Notes: generated from the letters alone by a model not told the origin. A DNA stretch of 58,208 bases from Streptomyces pinistramenti (GCF_020564935.1 NZ_JAJCXB010000048.1:1-58208), one strand, 5' to 3'. Counted from the stretch's first letter, positions 43,361 to 52,754 are shown. A program made the numbers and translations.

Positions 43361-45397
43361 TCAGTCGTTGCCGTTGCCGCCCATGCCCGGCGTCGTCTTC
43401 TGGATCTGGAGCAGGAACTCCGCGTTCGACTTCGTCTGCTTCATCTTGTCCAGCAGCAGCTCGATGGCCTGCTGCTGGTCCAGCGCGTGCAGCACCCGAC
43501 GCAGCTTCCAGACGACAGCGAGCTCGTCGCTGCCCATCAGGATCTCTTCCTTACGGGTACCGGACCCGTCGACGTCCACCGCCGGGAAGATGCGCTTGTC
43601 GGCGAGCTTGCGGTCGAGCTTCAGCTCCAGGTTGCCGGTGCCCTTGAACTCCTCGAAGATCACCTCGTCCATCCGCGAGCCGGTCTCGACCAGCGCGGTG
43701 GCCAGGATGGTCAGCGAACCGCCGTCCTCGATGTTGCGCGCGGCACCGAAGAAGCGCTTCGGCGGGTACAGCGCGGTCGAGTCGACACCACCGGACAGGA
43801 TGCGGCCGGAGGCGGGCGCCGCGAGGTTGTACGCGCGGCCCAGGCGGGTGATGGAGTCCAGCAGGACGACCACGTCGTGACCCAGCTCGACGAGACGCTT
43901 GGCGCGCTCGATGGCCAGCTCGGCGACGGTGGTGTGGTCCTCGGCCGGGCGGTCGAAGGTCGAGGAGATGACCTCGCCCTTGACCGACCGCTGCATGTCG
44001 GTGACCTCTTCGGGCCGCTCGTCGACGAGGACGACCATCAGGTGGCACTCGGGGTTGTTGCGGGTGATCGCGTTGGCGACCGCCTGCATGATCATGGTCT
44101 TGCCGGTCTTCGGCGGGGCCACGATCAGGCCGCGCTGGCCCTTGCCGATCGGCGCGACCAGGTCGATGATCCGGGTCGTCAGGCCGCCCGACTCACCTTC
44201 CAGGCGCAGCCGCTCCTGCGGGTAAAGGGGCGTCAGCTTCCCGAACTCCGCGCGCTGGCGGCCCTGTTCGGGCGCCACGCTGTTGACGGTGTCGAGGCGG
44301 ACCAGCGCGTTGAACTTCTCGCGCCGCTCGCCGTCACGCGGCTGGCGGACCGCGCCGGTGACGTGGTCACCCTTGCGCAGACCGTTCTTGCGGACCTGGG
44401 CGAGCGAGACGTACACGTCGTTCGGGCCCGGCAGGTAGCCGGAGGTCCGGATGAACGCGTAGTTGTCGAGGATGTCGAGGATGCCCGCGACGGGGATCAG
44501 GACGTCGTCCTCGGAGACCTGCGGCTCGTTGCCGAAGTCCTCGCGGCCGCCGCGACGGCCCCGGCGGTCGCGGTAGCGGCCCCGGCGGCCGCGGCGGCCG
44601 CCCTCGAAGTCGTCACCGTCGTCTTCGGGCCTGCGGTTGTCGCGCTGACGGCGCTCGCCCTGCTGGCCGCCGCCGTCACCGCCGCCCTCGTTCTTGTTGC
44701 GGCGGTCGCGCTGGCCGCGCTCGCGGCGGTCGCCGCCGCCCTTCTGGCCGCGGTCCTGACGGTCCCCGCGGTCCTGACGGTCCCCGCCCTTGCCCGGCCG
44801 GCCCTCGTCCTGCTGGGTGGCCGTCGACTCGACCTTGGCGGGCTGTGTGTCGGTCTTCGTCTCGGCCTTGACCTTGGTCTCGGTCTTGACGTCGCCGGAG
44901 GCCGCGTCGGGGCTGCCCGCTGCGGCGGTGGCACGGCGCCGACGGCGCTCGCCGGCCGGCTGCTCGTCGCTGACCGGCTGGCCGGGGATGTCGATCTGCT
45001 GCTGGGCGGCAGCCTTGTTGTCGGCAGCCTTCTCGGCCTTGCCCGCCTTGTCGGCGGCCTTCTCGGCAGCGTCCTCGCCGGTACGGGCCTTGGAGGTCGT
45101 ACGGCGCTTGGGCTTGGTCTCGGCGGGCGCGTCGGCCTTGGCCGCGGAGCCGCCGGCCTGCTTCTCCTTGATGACCTCGATCAGCTGGCTCTTGCGCATC
45201 CGCGCGGTGCCCTTGATGCCGAGGCCGGAGGCGACCTGCTGCAGCTCTGCCAGGACCATGCCGTCGAGGCCGGTACCGGAACGGCGTCGCCGCGGGGCGC
45301 CGGCAGCACCGGTGGCAGGCGCGGCGGGAGCGTCCGTGGCGGGCGCGGTGGCACTGCCATCGGTGCGCACGCCCATCAGATCGGTGGTGTCGCTCAC
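43361..45397 (-). CDS. rho: Transcription termination factor Rho
   Basis: A 678-residue hexameric RNA helicase. The N-terminal Rho_N region (about 37-80) reads LDGMVLAELQQVASGLGIKG. An Arg/Asp/Gly/Gln-rich insertion of about 200 residues follows, typical of actinobacteria and probably disordered, RNA-binding. The cold-shock-like domain contains PVAGILDILDNYAFIRTSGY, and the ATPase has the P-loop APPKTGKTMI plus VVLVDERPEEVTDMQRSV. The Q/R loops are intact. GTG 45397 has GGA upstream. The 376-nt region before it may serve autoregulation. Confidence 0.96.
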   Translation of the reverse strand: MSDTTDLMGVRTDGSATAPATDAPAAPATGAAGAPRRRRSGTGLDGMVLAELQQVASGLGIKGTARMRKSQLIEVIKEKQAGGSAAKADAPAETKPKRRTTSKARTGEDAAEKAADKAGKAEKAADNKAAAQQQIDIPGQPVSDEQPAGERRRRRATAAAGSPDAASGDVKTETKVKAETKTDTQPAKVESTATQQDEGRPGKGGDRQDRGDRQDRGQKGGGDRRERGQRDRRNKNEGGGDGGGQQGERRQRDNRRPEDDGDDFEGGRRGRRGRYRDRRGRRGGREDFGNEPQVSEDDVLIPVAGILDILDNYAFIRTSGYLPGPNDVYVSLAQVRKNGLRKGDHVTGAVRQPRDGERREKFNALVRLDTVNSVAPEQGRQRAEFGKLTPLYPQERLRLEGESGGLTTRIIDLVAPIGKGQRGLIVAPPKTGKTMIMQAVANAITRNNPECHLMVVLVDERPEEVTDMQRSVKGEVISSTFDRPAEDHTTVAELAIERAKRLVELGHDVVVLLDSITRLGRAYNLAAPASGRILSGGVDSTALYPPKRFFGAARNIEDGGSLTILATALVETGSRMDEVIFEEFKGTGNLELKLDRKLADKRIFPAVDVDGSGTRKEEILMGSDELAVVWKLRRVLHALDQQQAIELLLDKMKQTKSNAEFLLQIQKTTPGMGGNGND

Positions 45398-45773
45398 GAA
45401 GGGTCCTTCCCTGGAGCGGGCGTCGGCCTGTCTGGCTCGGCGACCGGTTGTGCTGTCCGGCTGTGGTCCTGTGCTGCGTGGACCGGGCCGGGGCGGTGGT
45501 CCCGCCGGATACGGCGGAAAGATCAGTTCATTGGTTCCGGCGCGAAGGGATGCTGTGTGACTCATGTCCGTCACGCCGATTCCGGAGCGTGCTCACTTCT
45601 GCTCAGGCCATTGCTCCAAGCAGTTTGGGAGGCTCCCGGAAGAAAGTGGTCCCGATGGGGGACACGAAGCACCGCGCCACTCAGGCGTCGAGTACTGACT
45701 TGAGGTTAACACTACCGGATCCAACAAACATTCCCCCTTCCCAAGACCGGTAATCGTCGATCACCCGCGTCGA
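45398..45773 (-). promoter_or_regulatory. rho promoter/leader region
   Basis: No gene is visible in 376 nt. An AT-rich part near 45690-45735 contains TAGTGT on the minus strand (45709-45714) as a possible -10, which would give a 300-nt rho leader, a common site of Rho autoregulation. Confidence 0.4.
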
Positions 45774-46691
45774 TCACCCGGCGAGCGGCAGGACGCATGC
45801 GCCCGCCGCGTCGAGGGCCAGCCGGTTGGCCGCCCACCCCTCGCCCGCCAGCGCGGCAACCTTGTCGGCCGCCGCGTCCTCGACCAGCGCGAGCACCGTC
45901 GGGCCCGCGCCGGAGATGACTGCGGGGACGCCGTCCGCGCGCAGTCGGTTCACCAGTGCCACGCTCTCCGGCATCGCGGGGGCGCGGTATTCCTGGTGAA
46001 GTCGGTCCTCGGTCGCGGCGAGCAGCAGCTCCGGGCGCCTGGTCAGCGCCTCGACGAGCAGTGCGGCGCGACCGGCGTTGGCCGCGGCGTCCACATGCGG
46101 GACGGTGCGCGGCAACAGTCCGCGTGCGGTCTCGGTGAGCACCGGTTTCCCGGGCACGAAGACCACCGGAACGATGGATGCGGCGGGATCCATCCGGATC
46201 GCCCGTGCGGCACCGGTGTCCGTCCAGGCGAGGGTGAATCCGCCGAGCAGGCAGGCGGCGACGTTGTCGGGATGGCCCTCGATCTCGGTGGCCAGTTCCA
46301 GCAGCGCGTCGTCGTCGAGCTTCTGCTCGCCGCCTATGGTCACGGCGCGGGCGGCGACGATGCCGGCGCAGATGGCGGCGGACGAGGAGCCCAGGCCCCG
46401 GCCGTGCGGAATGCGGTTGGCGCAGACGATTTCCAGACCGCGCGGCTGCCCGCCGAGCAGGTCGAAGGCGGTGCGCAGGGAGCGTACGAGCAGATGACTC
46501 TCGTCGCGCGGGAGGGTGTCGGCGCCCTCACCTGCGATGTCGACGTGCAGACCGGAATCGGCCACCCGCACCACGACATCGTCGTAAAGCCCCAGGGACA
46601 GACCGAGGGTGTCGAAGCCGGGACCGAGATTGGCGCTGGTAGCGGGGGTGCGCACCCGGACGGCGGCGGCACGGAACGCGGGACCGGCCAT
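45774..46691 (-). CDS. thrB: Homoserine kinase
   Basis: A 305-residue GHMP-family kinase that phosphorylates homoserine to O-phosphohomoserine in threonine synthesis. The N-terminal VRTPATSANLGPGFDTLGLS and the ATP loop PHGRGLGSSSAAI are diagnostic; the C-terminal VISGAGPTVLAL completes the fold. The ATG at 46691 is chosen because the family begins right here; AAGGAG lies rather far upstream. It follows thrC after a 317-nt gap with a terminator, so it may have its own promoter. Confidence 0.95.
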   Translation of the reverse strand: MAGPAFRAAAVRVRTPATSANLGPGFDTLGLSLGLYDDVVVRVADSGLHVDIAGEGADTLPRDESHLLVRSLRTAFDLLGGQPRGLEIVCANRIPHGRGLGSSSAAICAGIVAARAVTIGGEQKLDDDALLELATEIEGHPDNVAACLLGGFTLAWTDTGAARAIRMDPAASIVPVVFVPGKPVLTETARGLLPRTVPHVDAAANAGRAALLVEALTRRPELLLAATEDRLHQEYRAPAMPESVALVNRLRADGVPAVISGAGPTVLALVEDAAADKVAALAGEGWAANRLALDAAGACVLPLAG

Positions 46692-46884
46692 CGCTCGATG
46701 ACTCTCCTTGATTGATGCTGCGGTACTGCCCCGCGGCACCGCGGCACCGAGGTGCCCGGTCGGCTCGTGGGGTCTGTTCTGACCTGCCCTGCACACCACT
46801 GCGTCATGCCGTGGGGAGGGGAGTTGGCTGCCAGCCTATCGAAGGAAGGTTCTGTGGCGACATAGGGCGCACAGGAGGCGCACG

Positions 46885-46968
46885 ATGCGTGTCGCACACC
46901 TTCCTGTGCCCCGAGGCGTCTTTGCAGCCTTTGCGCAATTTGCTGTACGGCGGGTTGCCCGGCACTGA
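46885..46968 (+). CDS. Possible 27-residue small protein
   Basis: ATG 46885 is preceded at six-base spacing by a perfect AGGAGG (46873-46878). The frame encodes 27 residues, starting MRVAHLPVPRG and ending VRRVARH, and stops with TGA. It is antisense to the thrC-thrB interval. There is no known relative, and third-position bias is weak, so it may be chance. Confidence 0.22.
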   Translation: MRVAHLPVPRGVFAAFAQFAVRRVARH

Positions 46969-46980
46969 CGGCCGGATGTC

Positions 46981-47002
46981 CCCCGCCGTACGGGAGGCGG
47001 GG
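46981..47002 (-). terminator. Terminator of thrC
   Basis: CCCCGCC-8 nt-GGCGGGG, seven bases beyond the thrC stop. Confidence 0.55.
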
Positions 47003-47008
47003 CCCGGA

Positions 47009-48094
47009 CTACGCGAGGCCGAGGCGCTCGGCCGCGGCGTCCGCGTCGATCGGGATCGTGACCGGCTGCGGCGCTCCGGCGACCGCCCAGTCCGGGTCCT
47101 TGAGGCCGTTGCCGGTCACCGTGCAGACGATGCGCTGGCCCGGGTCGACCTTGCCCTCCTCGGCCGCCTTGAGCAGCCCGGCGACCGAAGCGGCCGACGC
47201 GGGCTCCACGAAGACACCCTCCCGCGAGGCCAACAGGCGGTAGGCAGCCAGGATTTGACGGTCGGTCACCTCATCGATGAAGCCGCCGGACTCGTCCCGC
47301 GCCTGTTCGGCGAAGGCCCACGATGCGGGGTTGCCGATACGGATCGCGGTGGCGATGGTGTGCGGGTCCTTGACGATCTCGCCGCGCACGATCGGCGCGC
47401 TGCCGGATGCCTGGAAGCCCCACATCCGCGGGGTGCGCGAGGAGATGCCGTCCGCCGCGTACTCCTTGTAGCCCTTCCAGTACGCGGTGATGTTGCCGGC
47501 GTTGCCGACGGGCAGCACGTGGATGTCGGGCGCGTCGTCGAGCATGTCGACGATTTCGAAGGCGGCGGTCTTCTGCCCCTCGATGCGCACCGGGTTGACG
47601 GAGTTCACAAGTGCGACCGGGTACTTGTCCGAAAGTCCCCGTGCGAGGGTCAGGCAGTCGTCGAAATTTCCGTCGATCTGGAGGATCTTGGCGCCGTGGA
47701 CCAGCGCCTGCCCCATCTTGCCGAGGGCGATCTTGCCCTGCGGGACGAGCACGGCGCAGACCATGCCGGCCCGCACCGCGTACGCGGCGGCCGACGCGGA
47801 GGTGTTGCCGGTGGAGGCGCAGATGACGGCCTTGGCACCCTCCTCCTTCGCCCGGGTGATCGCCATCGTCATGCCGCGGTCCTTGAAGGACCCGGTGGGG
47901 TTGGCACCCTCGACCTTGAGGTGCACCTCGCAGCCGGTGCGCTCGGACAGCACCTGGGCCGGCACGAGGGGCGTGCCGCCCTCCCGGAGGGTGACCGCCT
48001 CGGTCGTGTCGCTGACCGGCAGCCGGTCACGGTATTCCTCGATGATTCCGCGCCACTGGCTGCTCGCCGTGGTCACAGTGGAATTGGCAGACAT
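47009..48094 (-). CDS. thrC: Threonine synthase
   Basis: A 361-residue PLP enzyme converting O-phosphohomoserine to threonine. The PLP Lys71 is in EGANPTGSFKDRGMTMAI, and the phosphate cradle is LPVGNAGNITAYWKG. The C-terminal SAASVAGLLKAAEEG is characteristic. Short, actinobacterial-type enzyme of normal length. It lies eight bases after hom, so the two are one operon. Confidence 0.96.
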   Translation of the reverse strand: MSANSTVTTASSQWRGIIEEYRDRLPVSDTTEAVTLREGGTPLVPAQVLSERTGCEVHLKVEGANPTGSFKDRGMTMAITRAKEEGAKAVICASTGNTSASAAAYAVRAGMVCAVLVPQGKIALGKMGQALVHGAKILQIDGNFDDCLTLARGLSDKYPVALVNSVNPVRIEGQKTAAFEIVDMLDDAPDIHVLPVGNAGNITAYWKGYKEYAADGISSRTPRMWGFQASGSAPIVRGEIVKDPHTIATAIRIGNPASWAFAEQARDESGGFIDEVTDRQILAAYRLLASREGVFVEPASAASVAGLLKAAEEGKVDPGQRIVCTVTGNGLKDPDWAVAGAPQPVTIPIDADAAAERLGLA

Positions 48095-48102
48095 GGGTTC
48101 CT

Positions 48103-49395
48103 TTACTCCCCTTCGACCCGCATGATGCTGGCGACACCGCGGACGGTGTCCAGCTCGCGCAGTGCCCCGACGGTCGACGACAGGGCAGCGTCGGCCGCTC
48201 GGTGGGTGACGACGACGAGGGATGCCTCGCCGTCCTTGCCCTGCTGGCGGACCGTATCGATCGATACGCCGTGCTCGGCGAAGACTGTGGCGACCTGCGC
48301 GAGGACGCCGGACTTGTCGGCAACGTCGAGACTGATGTGGTAGCGCGTGACGACGTCGCCCATGGGGCTGACCGGCAGCCGCGTGTACGCCGACTCCCCG
48401 GGGCCCGTGGCGCCTGCGAGCTTGTTGCGGCAGACCGCGACGAGGTCGCCGAGCACCGCGGACGCGGTCGGCGAGCCGCCGGCGCCGGGCCCGTAGAACA
48501 TCAGCTGGCCGGCCGCGTCGGACTCCACGAACACCGCGTTGTACGCCTCGCGGACGGAGGCCAGCGGGTGGCTGAGCGGGATCATCGCGGGGTGCACGCG
48601 CGCGGTGACGGACGCGCCGTCCGCGGCCCGCTCGCAGATCGCGAGCAGCTTGACCGTGCAGCCCATCCGCTTCGCGGAGGCGATGTCGGCTGCGGTGACC
48701 TCGGTGAGGCCCTCGCGGTGCACGTCGTCGATGGTCACGCGGGTGTGGAAGGCGATGCCCGCCAGGATCGCGGCCTTGGCCGCGGCGTCGAAGCCCTCGA
48801 CGTCGGCGGTCGGGTCGGCCTCCGCGTAGCCGAGCGCGGTGGCCTCGTCCAGCGCCTCGCTGTACCCGGCGCCGCTGGAGTCCATCTTGTCGAGGATGAA
48901 GTTCGTGGTGCCGTTGACGATGCCGAGGACGCGGTTGACCTTGTCGCCGGCCAGCGACTCGCGCAGCGGCCGCACCAGCGGGATCGCGCCGGCCACCGCG
49001 GCCTCGTAGTACAGGTCGGCGCCGTGCCGCTGCGCCGCGGCGTGCAGCGCGGCGCCGTCCGCCGCGACCAGCGCCTTGTTCGCGGAGACGACGCTCGCGC
49101 CGTGCTCGAACGCGGTGGTGATGAGCGTACGGGCCGGCTCGATGCCCCCGATCACCTCGATCACCACATCGATGTCGCCGCGTTTGACCAGCGCCGTCGC
49201 GTCGGTGGTGACCAGCTCGGCCGGGATGCCGTCGCGCACCTTGTCGGGGCGGCGTACGGCGATCCCGGCGAGCTCCACGGGTGCACCGATGCGGGCCGCG
49301 AGGTCGTCGGCGTGCGTCGTCATGATGCGCGCCACCTCTGAGCCGACAACACCACAGCCCAGCAGCGCCACCTTCAGCGGACGCGTACGCATCAT
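48103..49395 (-). CDS. hom: Homoserine dehydrogenase
   Basis: A 430-residue NAD(P)H-dependent enzyme reducing aspartate semialdehyde to homoserine. The Rossmann loop is LLGCGVVGSEVARI, followed by VVSANKALVAADG, and the catalytic signature NGTTNFILDKM and EADPTADVEGFDAAAK. A C-terminal ACT domain (HISLDVADKSGVLAQVATVF) gives threonine feedback inhibition. Start ATG 49395 (or 49392) has AGAGG upstream and leaves a standard N-terminus. Confidence 0.96.
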   Translation of the reverse strand: MMRTRPLKVALLGCGVVGSEVARIMTTHADDLAARIGAPVELAGIAVRRPDKVRDGIPAELVTTDATALVKRGDIDVVIEVIGGIEPARTLITTAFEHGASVVSANKALVAADGAALHAAAQRHGADLYYEAAVAGAIPLVRPLRESLAGDKVNRVLGIVNGTTNFILDKMDSSGAGYSEALDEATALGYAEADPTADVEGFDAAAKAAILAGIAFHTRVTIDDVHREGLTEVTAADIASAKRMGCTVKLLAICERAADGASVTARVHPAMIPLSHPLASVREAYNAVFVESDAAGQLMFYGPGAGGSPTASAVLGDLVAVCRNKLAGATGPGESAYTRLPVSPMGDVVTRYHISLDVADKSGVLAQVATVFAEHGVSIDTVRQQGKDGEASLVVVTHRAADAALSSTVGALRELDTVRGVASIMRVEGE

Positions 49396-49457
49396 TCGAC
49401 CTCTGCTTTTCATCGATTCAGCCGTTTTCCTGCTTGTTGATCCACCAGTCTCACCCA

Positions 49458-49486
49458 CCGGACGGCACTTTCCGTGCCCCGTCCGG
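49458..49486 (-). terminator. Hairpin between lysA and hom
   Basis: CCGGACGGCAC pairs with GTGCC-CC-GTCCGG (two-base bulge, five-base loop), 49 bases beyond the lysA stop, separating the lysine and threonine genes. Confidence 0.6.
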
Positions 49487-49534
49487 ATGCCGAGACATTT
49501 ACGTCATCCGCGCCGGACGCACGGACGAGCTTCC

Positions 49535-50926
49535 CTATCCGACATCCAACCGCAGGAGATCCTCCTCCGTCTCCCGGCGGACGATGACCCTGCCCTCACC
49601 ATTCTTGACGGCCACCACCGGCGGCCGCAGCGCATGGTTGTAATTGCTGGCCATCGAGCGGCAGTACGCGCCGGTCGCCGGCACCGCGAGCAGGTCCCCG
49701 GGCGCCACATCGGCCGGCAGGAACGCGTCCCGCACCACGATGTCCCCGCTCTCACAGTGCTTGCCGACCACCCGCGACAGCATCGGCTCGGCATCCGACG
49801 TCCGCGACACCAGCGCCACGGTGTACTCCGCGTCGTACAGCGCGGTACGGATGTTGTCCGACATCCCGCCGTCCACCGACACGTACGTCCGCAGCCCCTC
49901 CAGCTCCTTGACCGTGCCCACCTCGTACAGCGTGAACGCGGTGGGCCCGACGATCGCGCGCCCCGGCTCCACCGAAAGCCGCGGCACGCGCAGCCCGGCC
50001 GCCGCGCACTCCTTGGTGACGATCTCGCTCAGCGCCCTGGCGATCTCGTGCGGCTCCCGCGGGTCGTCGTCCGAGGTGTAGGCGATGCCCAGACCGCCGC
50101 CGAGGTCGATCTCCGGCAGCTCCACGCCGTGCTCGTCGCGCACCTCGGTCAGCAGCTGCACGACCCGGCGGGCCGACACCTCGAAGCCCGCCATGTCGAA
50201 GATCTGCGACCCGATGTGGCTGTGGATGCCGATGAGTTCCAGCCCGTCGAGCTTCAGCGCCCGCCGCACGGCCTCCGCGGCCTGCCCGTCGGCCAGCGCG
50301 ATCCCGAACTTCTGGTCCTCGTGCGCGGTGGCGATGAACTCGTGGGTATGCGCCTCGACACCCACCGTGACCCGGATCTGCACCCGCTGCCGCTTGCCCA
50401 GCCGCTCGGCGATGTGCGCGACCCGCACGATCTCCTGGAACGAGTCGAGCACGATCCGCCCCACCCCGGCCTCGACGGCACGGGTGATCTCCTGCGTGCT
50501 CTTGTTGTTGCCGTGCAGCGCGATCCGCTCGGCGGGCATCCCGGCGGCCAGCGCGGTCGCCAGCTCACCCCCCGAACACACGTCGAGGTGCAGCCCTTCT
50601 TCGTTCAGCCACCGCACCACGGCGCGCGACAGGAACGCCTTGCCCGCGTAGAACACGTCGGCCTCCGCCCCGAACGCGTCTTTCCAGGCCCGGCAGCGCG
50701 CCCGGAAGTCGTCCTCGTCGAGGAAGAACGCCGGCGTCCCGAACTCCTCGGCGAGCGCGTTGACGTCGACACCGCCGACGGTCACCACACCGTCGGCGTT
50801 GCGCCGGACGGTACGGGACCAGACGCGCGGGTCAAGGGTGTTGAGGTCGGCGGGCGGTCCGGCGTAGTGGCCCTCGGGCAGCACATCGGCGTGACGGGGC
50901 CCGGCAGGGTGGGCGGAACGGCTCAT
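49535..50926 (-). CDS. lysA: Diaminopimelate decarboxylase
   Basis: A 463-residue fold-type III PLP enzyme making lysine from meso-DAP. The PLP Lys96 is in VFYAGKAFLSRAVVRW; HSHIGSQIFDM, IDLGGGLGIAYT, SVEPGRAIVGP and the cofactor/substrate Cys in HCESGDIV are all present. The N-terminus is about 35 residues longer than in many homologues. It lies 27 nt after nrtL. Confidence 0.97.
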   Translation of the reverse strand: MSRSAHPAGPRHADVLPEGHYAGPPADLNTLDPRVWSRTVRRNADGVVTVGGVDVNALAEEFGTPAFFLDEDDFRARCRAWKDAFGAEADVFYAGKAFLSRAVVRWLNEEGLHLDVCSGGELATALAAGMPAERIALHGNNKSTQEITRAVEAGVGRIVLDSFQEIVRVAHIAERLGKRQRVQIRVTVGVEAHTHEFIATAHEDQKFGIALADGQAAEAVRRALKLDGLELIGIHSHIGSQIFDMAGFEVSARRVVQLLTEVRDEHGVELPEIDLGGGLGIAYTSDDDPREPHEIARALSEIVTKECAAAGLRVPRLSVEPGRAIVGPTAFTLYEVGTVKELEGLRTYVSVDGGMSDNIRTALYDAEYTVALVSRTSDAEPMLSRVVGKHCESGDIVVRDAFLPADVAPGDLLAVPATGAYCRSMASNYNHALRPPVVAVKNGEGRVIVRRETEEDLLRLDVG

Positions 50927-50953
50927 AACGGTGAAGGTCCCCTCAAGGTTCGT

Positions 50954-52057
50954 TCAGAGGTGTTCGGGCGCGGAGATGCCGAGCAGGCGCAGGCCGTTGG
51001 CGAGCACCGTCCCCGTGGCCTCGGCAAGGGCCACCCGGGCGCGGTGAACGGCCGAGGGTTTCTCCTCCCCGGCCGGCAACGGCGGACACCCGTCGTGCCA
51101 CCGGAAGAACGCCTCGGCCACCGCCTCCAGATGCCGCACCAGCCGGTCCGGCGCCCGGTGCCGCGCGGCGGCTTCCACCACGTCGGGAAAACCGGCGAGC
51201 AGCCCGCTCAGCGCGGCGCGCGAGGGCCGGGGACCGTGGGCGGCGGAGGCGGAGTACGACATCACGACGGCACCGGATGCGTCCGCAGGCACCACGGCTC
51301 CGGGCGCACCGGCCGCATCCCCGCTCTCACCCGTCAGCTCTCCCCACGCACCCGGCTCGTCCCCGGGCTCGCCCGCGAATCCCAGCTCCCGCGCATTGCG
51401 CACCACCGCACGGGCCCGTGCGTACGCGTACTGCACCCGGAACCGCGGATTGCTCTCCCGCTGCTCGGGCCGCTCGGGCAGCCGCACCGGATCGTGCGCC
51501 GCAGGCCGCAGCAGCGCCCACCGCACCTCGTCGGCACCGAGCCGCGCGACCAGCCGCACGAGTTCGGCCTGCGCGGACGGTTCGCCGCTCTCGGGAGACG
51601 GGAGGCGGAGCCCGGCCGCCGCGTCGATCCGCTCCAGCGCCTCGCCCACGACGACGCCCCGGGCGCCGTCCGGCAGCCGCGCCGGACCGCCCGCGGTCCG
51701 CACCGGGCCGCCGGGGGTCACGCCGTACCGTGCGCCCTGCGCGAGAATGCCGCGCACCAGCGCCGCCTGCGCGCCCTCGCCCAGCGTGAAATTCAAGAAC
51801 CCCGGCCCGGCGATCTCCACCCGGGCAATCCCGGCGCACCCGACCAGCCGCTTCCGCAGCACCTCGGCAACCTCACGAGCGGGCCGGCCGGCGGCCTGGG
51901 CGAGCTGGAGCGCCACATTGGACGCGTAGTCCCCACAGCCCGGCCGCGGCGGCCGCTGCACCACGACCCGTGCCGGCACCGGCACGGAAAGCTCCTGCTC
52001 CGCCACGGCGCCACGCACGGAGCGCAGAACGGTACGGGAAAGCTCAGCGGGGGTCAC
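50954..52057 (-). CDS. nrtL: ArgS-related anticodon-binding protein NrtL
   Basis: A 367-residue protein that looks like arginyl-tRNA synthetase without its catalytic core. Residues 1-100 match the ArgS N-terminal domain (CGDYASNVALQLAQAAGRPA, then EVAEVLRKRL). The C-terminal half matches the DALR anticodon-binding region (NPRFRVQYAYARARAVVRNA). The HIGH and KMSKS motifs are absent, so it cannot charge tRNA. It occupies the place of argS in the argS-lysA pair of other actinobacteria. GTG 52057 is six bases after TACGCT, a leaderless arrangement. Function unknown; tRNA-Arg binding is inference. Confidence 0.88.
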   Translation of the reverse strand: MTPAELSRTVLRSVRGAVAEQELSVPVPARVVVQRPPRPGCGDYASNVALQLAQAAGRPAREVAEVLRKRLVGCAGIARVEIAGPGFLNFTLGEGAQAALVRGILAQGARYGVTPGGPVRTAGGPARLPDGARGVVVGEALERIDAAAGLRLPSPESGEPSAQAELVRLVARLGADEVRWALLRPAAHDPVRLPERPEQRESNPRFRVQYAYARARAVVRNARELGFAGEPGDEPGAWGELTGESGDAAGAPGAVVPADASGAVVMSYSASAAHGPRPSRAALSGLLAGFPDVVEAAARHRAPDRLVRHLEAVAEAFFRWHDGCPPLPAGEEKPSAVHRARVALAEATGTVLANGLRLLGISAPEHL

Positions 52058-52063
52058 AGGACA

Positions 52064-52069
52064 AGCGTA
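52064..52069 (-). promoter_or_regulatory. -10 box of leaderless nrtL promoter
   Basis: TACGCT on the minus strand ends six bases before the GTG start at 52057. Confidence 0.45.
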
Positions 52070-52172
52070 TGGGAGGAGTGGGGCAGTCACGCGACCAGGT
52101 TTCGCCCACTGGACACCTCAGCCCCACAGCCCCACCCCGGGCAACGCCCCCACACCGGCCCGGGGCCCGCCG

Positions 52173-52748
52173 CTACGTCCCCGTCCGACCGTGGCGCCCG
52201 GCCTGACCGTGGTGGCCGTGCCGGTCCCGGCGATCAAAACGCTCCTGCTGGTCGAGGGGCTCGCCGCAGTCCGTACGGCCGTCGTGCTCGGCCGGCCCCG
52301 GCTGCTGCCGCACCAGTTCCGCACGCTCTGCGGCACTCCGGCCCGGGGCACCCCCCTCGGGCTCCGCCCGTCGTCCCTCCTGGACCAGCCGCCCCACGGT
52401 CCGCACCAGCTCCGTCGGCTCGAACGGCTTCGTCAGGAAGGCATCCACCCCCACCGACTCGCCACTGTCCACCTCGCCCTGGGTGCAGGCGCTGACTATC
52501 GCGATGGGAATGTCCCACGTCCGCGGATCGGACCGAAGCCGCGCCGCGGTGCGCAGACCGTTGAGCCGCGGCATCACGACATCAAGGGTCACCACATCAG
52601 GTCTCACGTGGTGCACGACATCCAAACACTCGGCACCATCAGCCGCGGTCACGACCTCGAAGCCCTCCAGCTCGAGATTGACCCTGATCAACTGCCGGAT
52701 CACCTTGCTGTCATCGACAACGAGGATCCGACCGGACAAGCCAGGCAC
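52173..52748 (-). CDS. Orphan response regulator
   Basis: A 191-residue protein with one receiver domain (7-125): LVVDDSK, phospho-acceptor Asp56 in VVTLDVVMP, Thr/Ser and Lys107 in AFLTKPFEP. There is no DNA-binding domain. The last 65 residues are Arg/Gly/His-rich (DRHGHHGQAGRHGRTG) and predicted disordered. No kinase gene is adjacent. GTG 52748 is preceded by TAGTCT at 52755-52760, a leaderless arrangement. It may act by protein contact. Confidence 0.88.
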   Translation of the reverse strand: MPGLSGRILVVDDSKVIRQLIRVNLELEGFEVVTAADGAECLDVVHHVRPDVVTLDVVMPRLNGLRTAARLRSDPRTWDIPIAIVSACTQGEVDSGESVGVDAFLTKPFEPTELVRTVGRLVQEGRRAEPEGGAPGRSAAERAELVRQQPGPAEHDGRTDCGEPLDQQERFDRRDRHGHHGQAGRHGRTGT

Positions 52749-52754
52749 ACCATG

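Larger units (their letters stand above)
46692..47008. other. thrC-thrB intergenic region
   Basis: The 317-nt gap holds the thrC terminator (46981-47002), the presumed thrB promoter, and a short plus-strand open frame at 46885-46968 with a perfect Shine-Dalgarno. No larger gene is visible. Confidence 0.5.
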
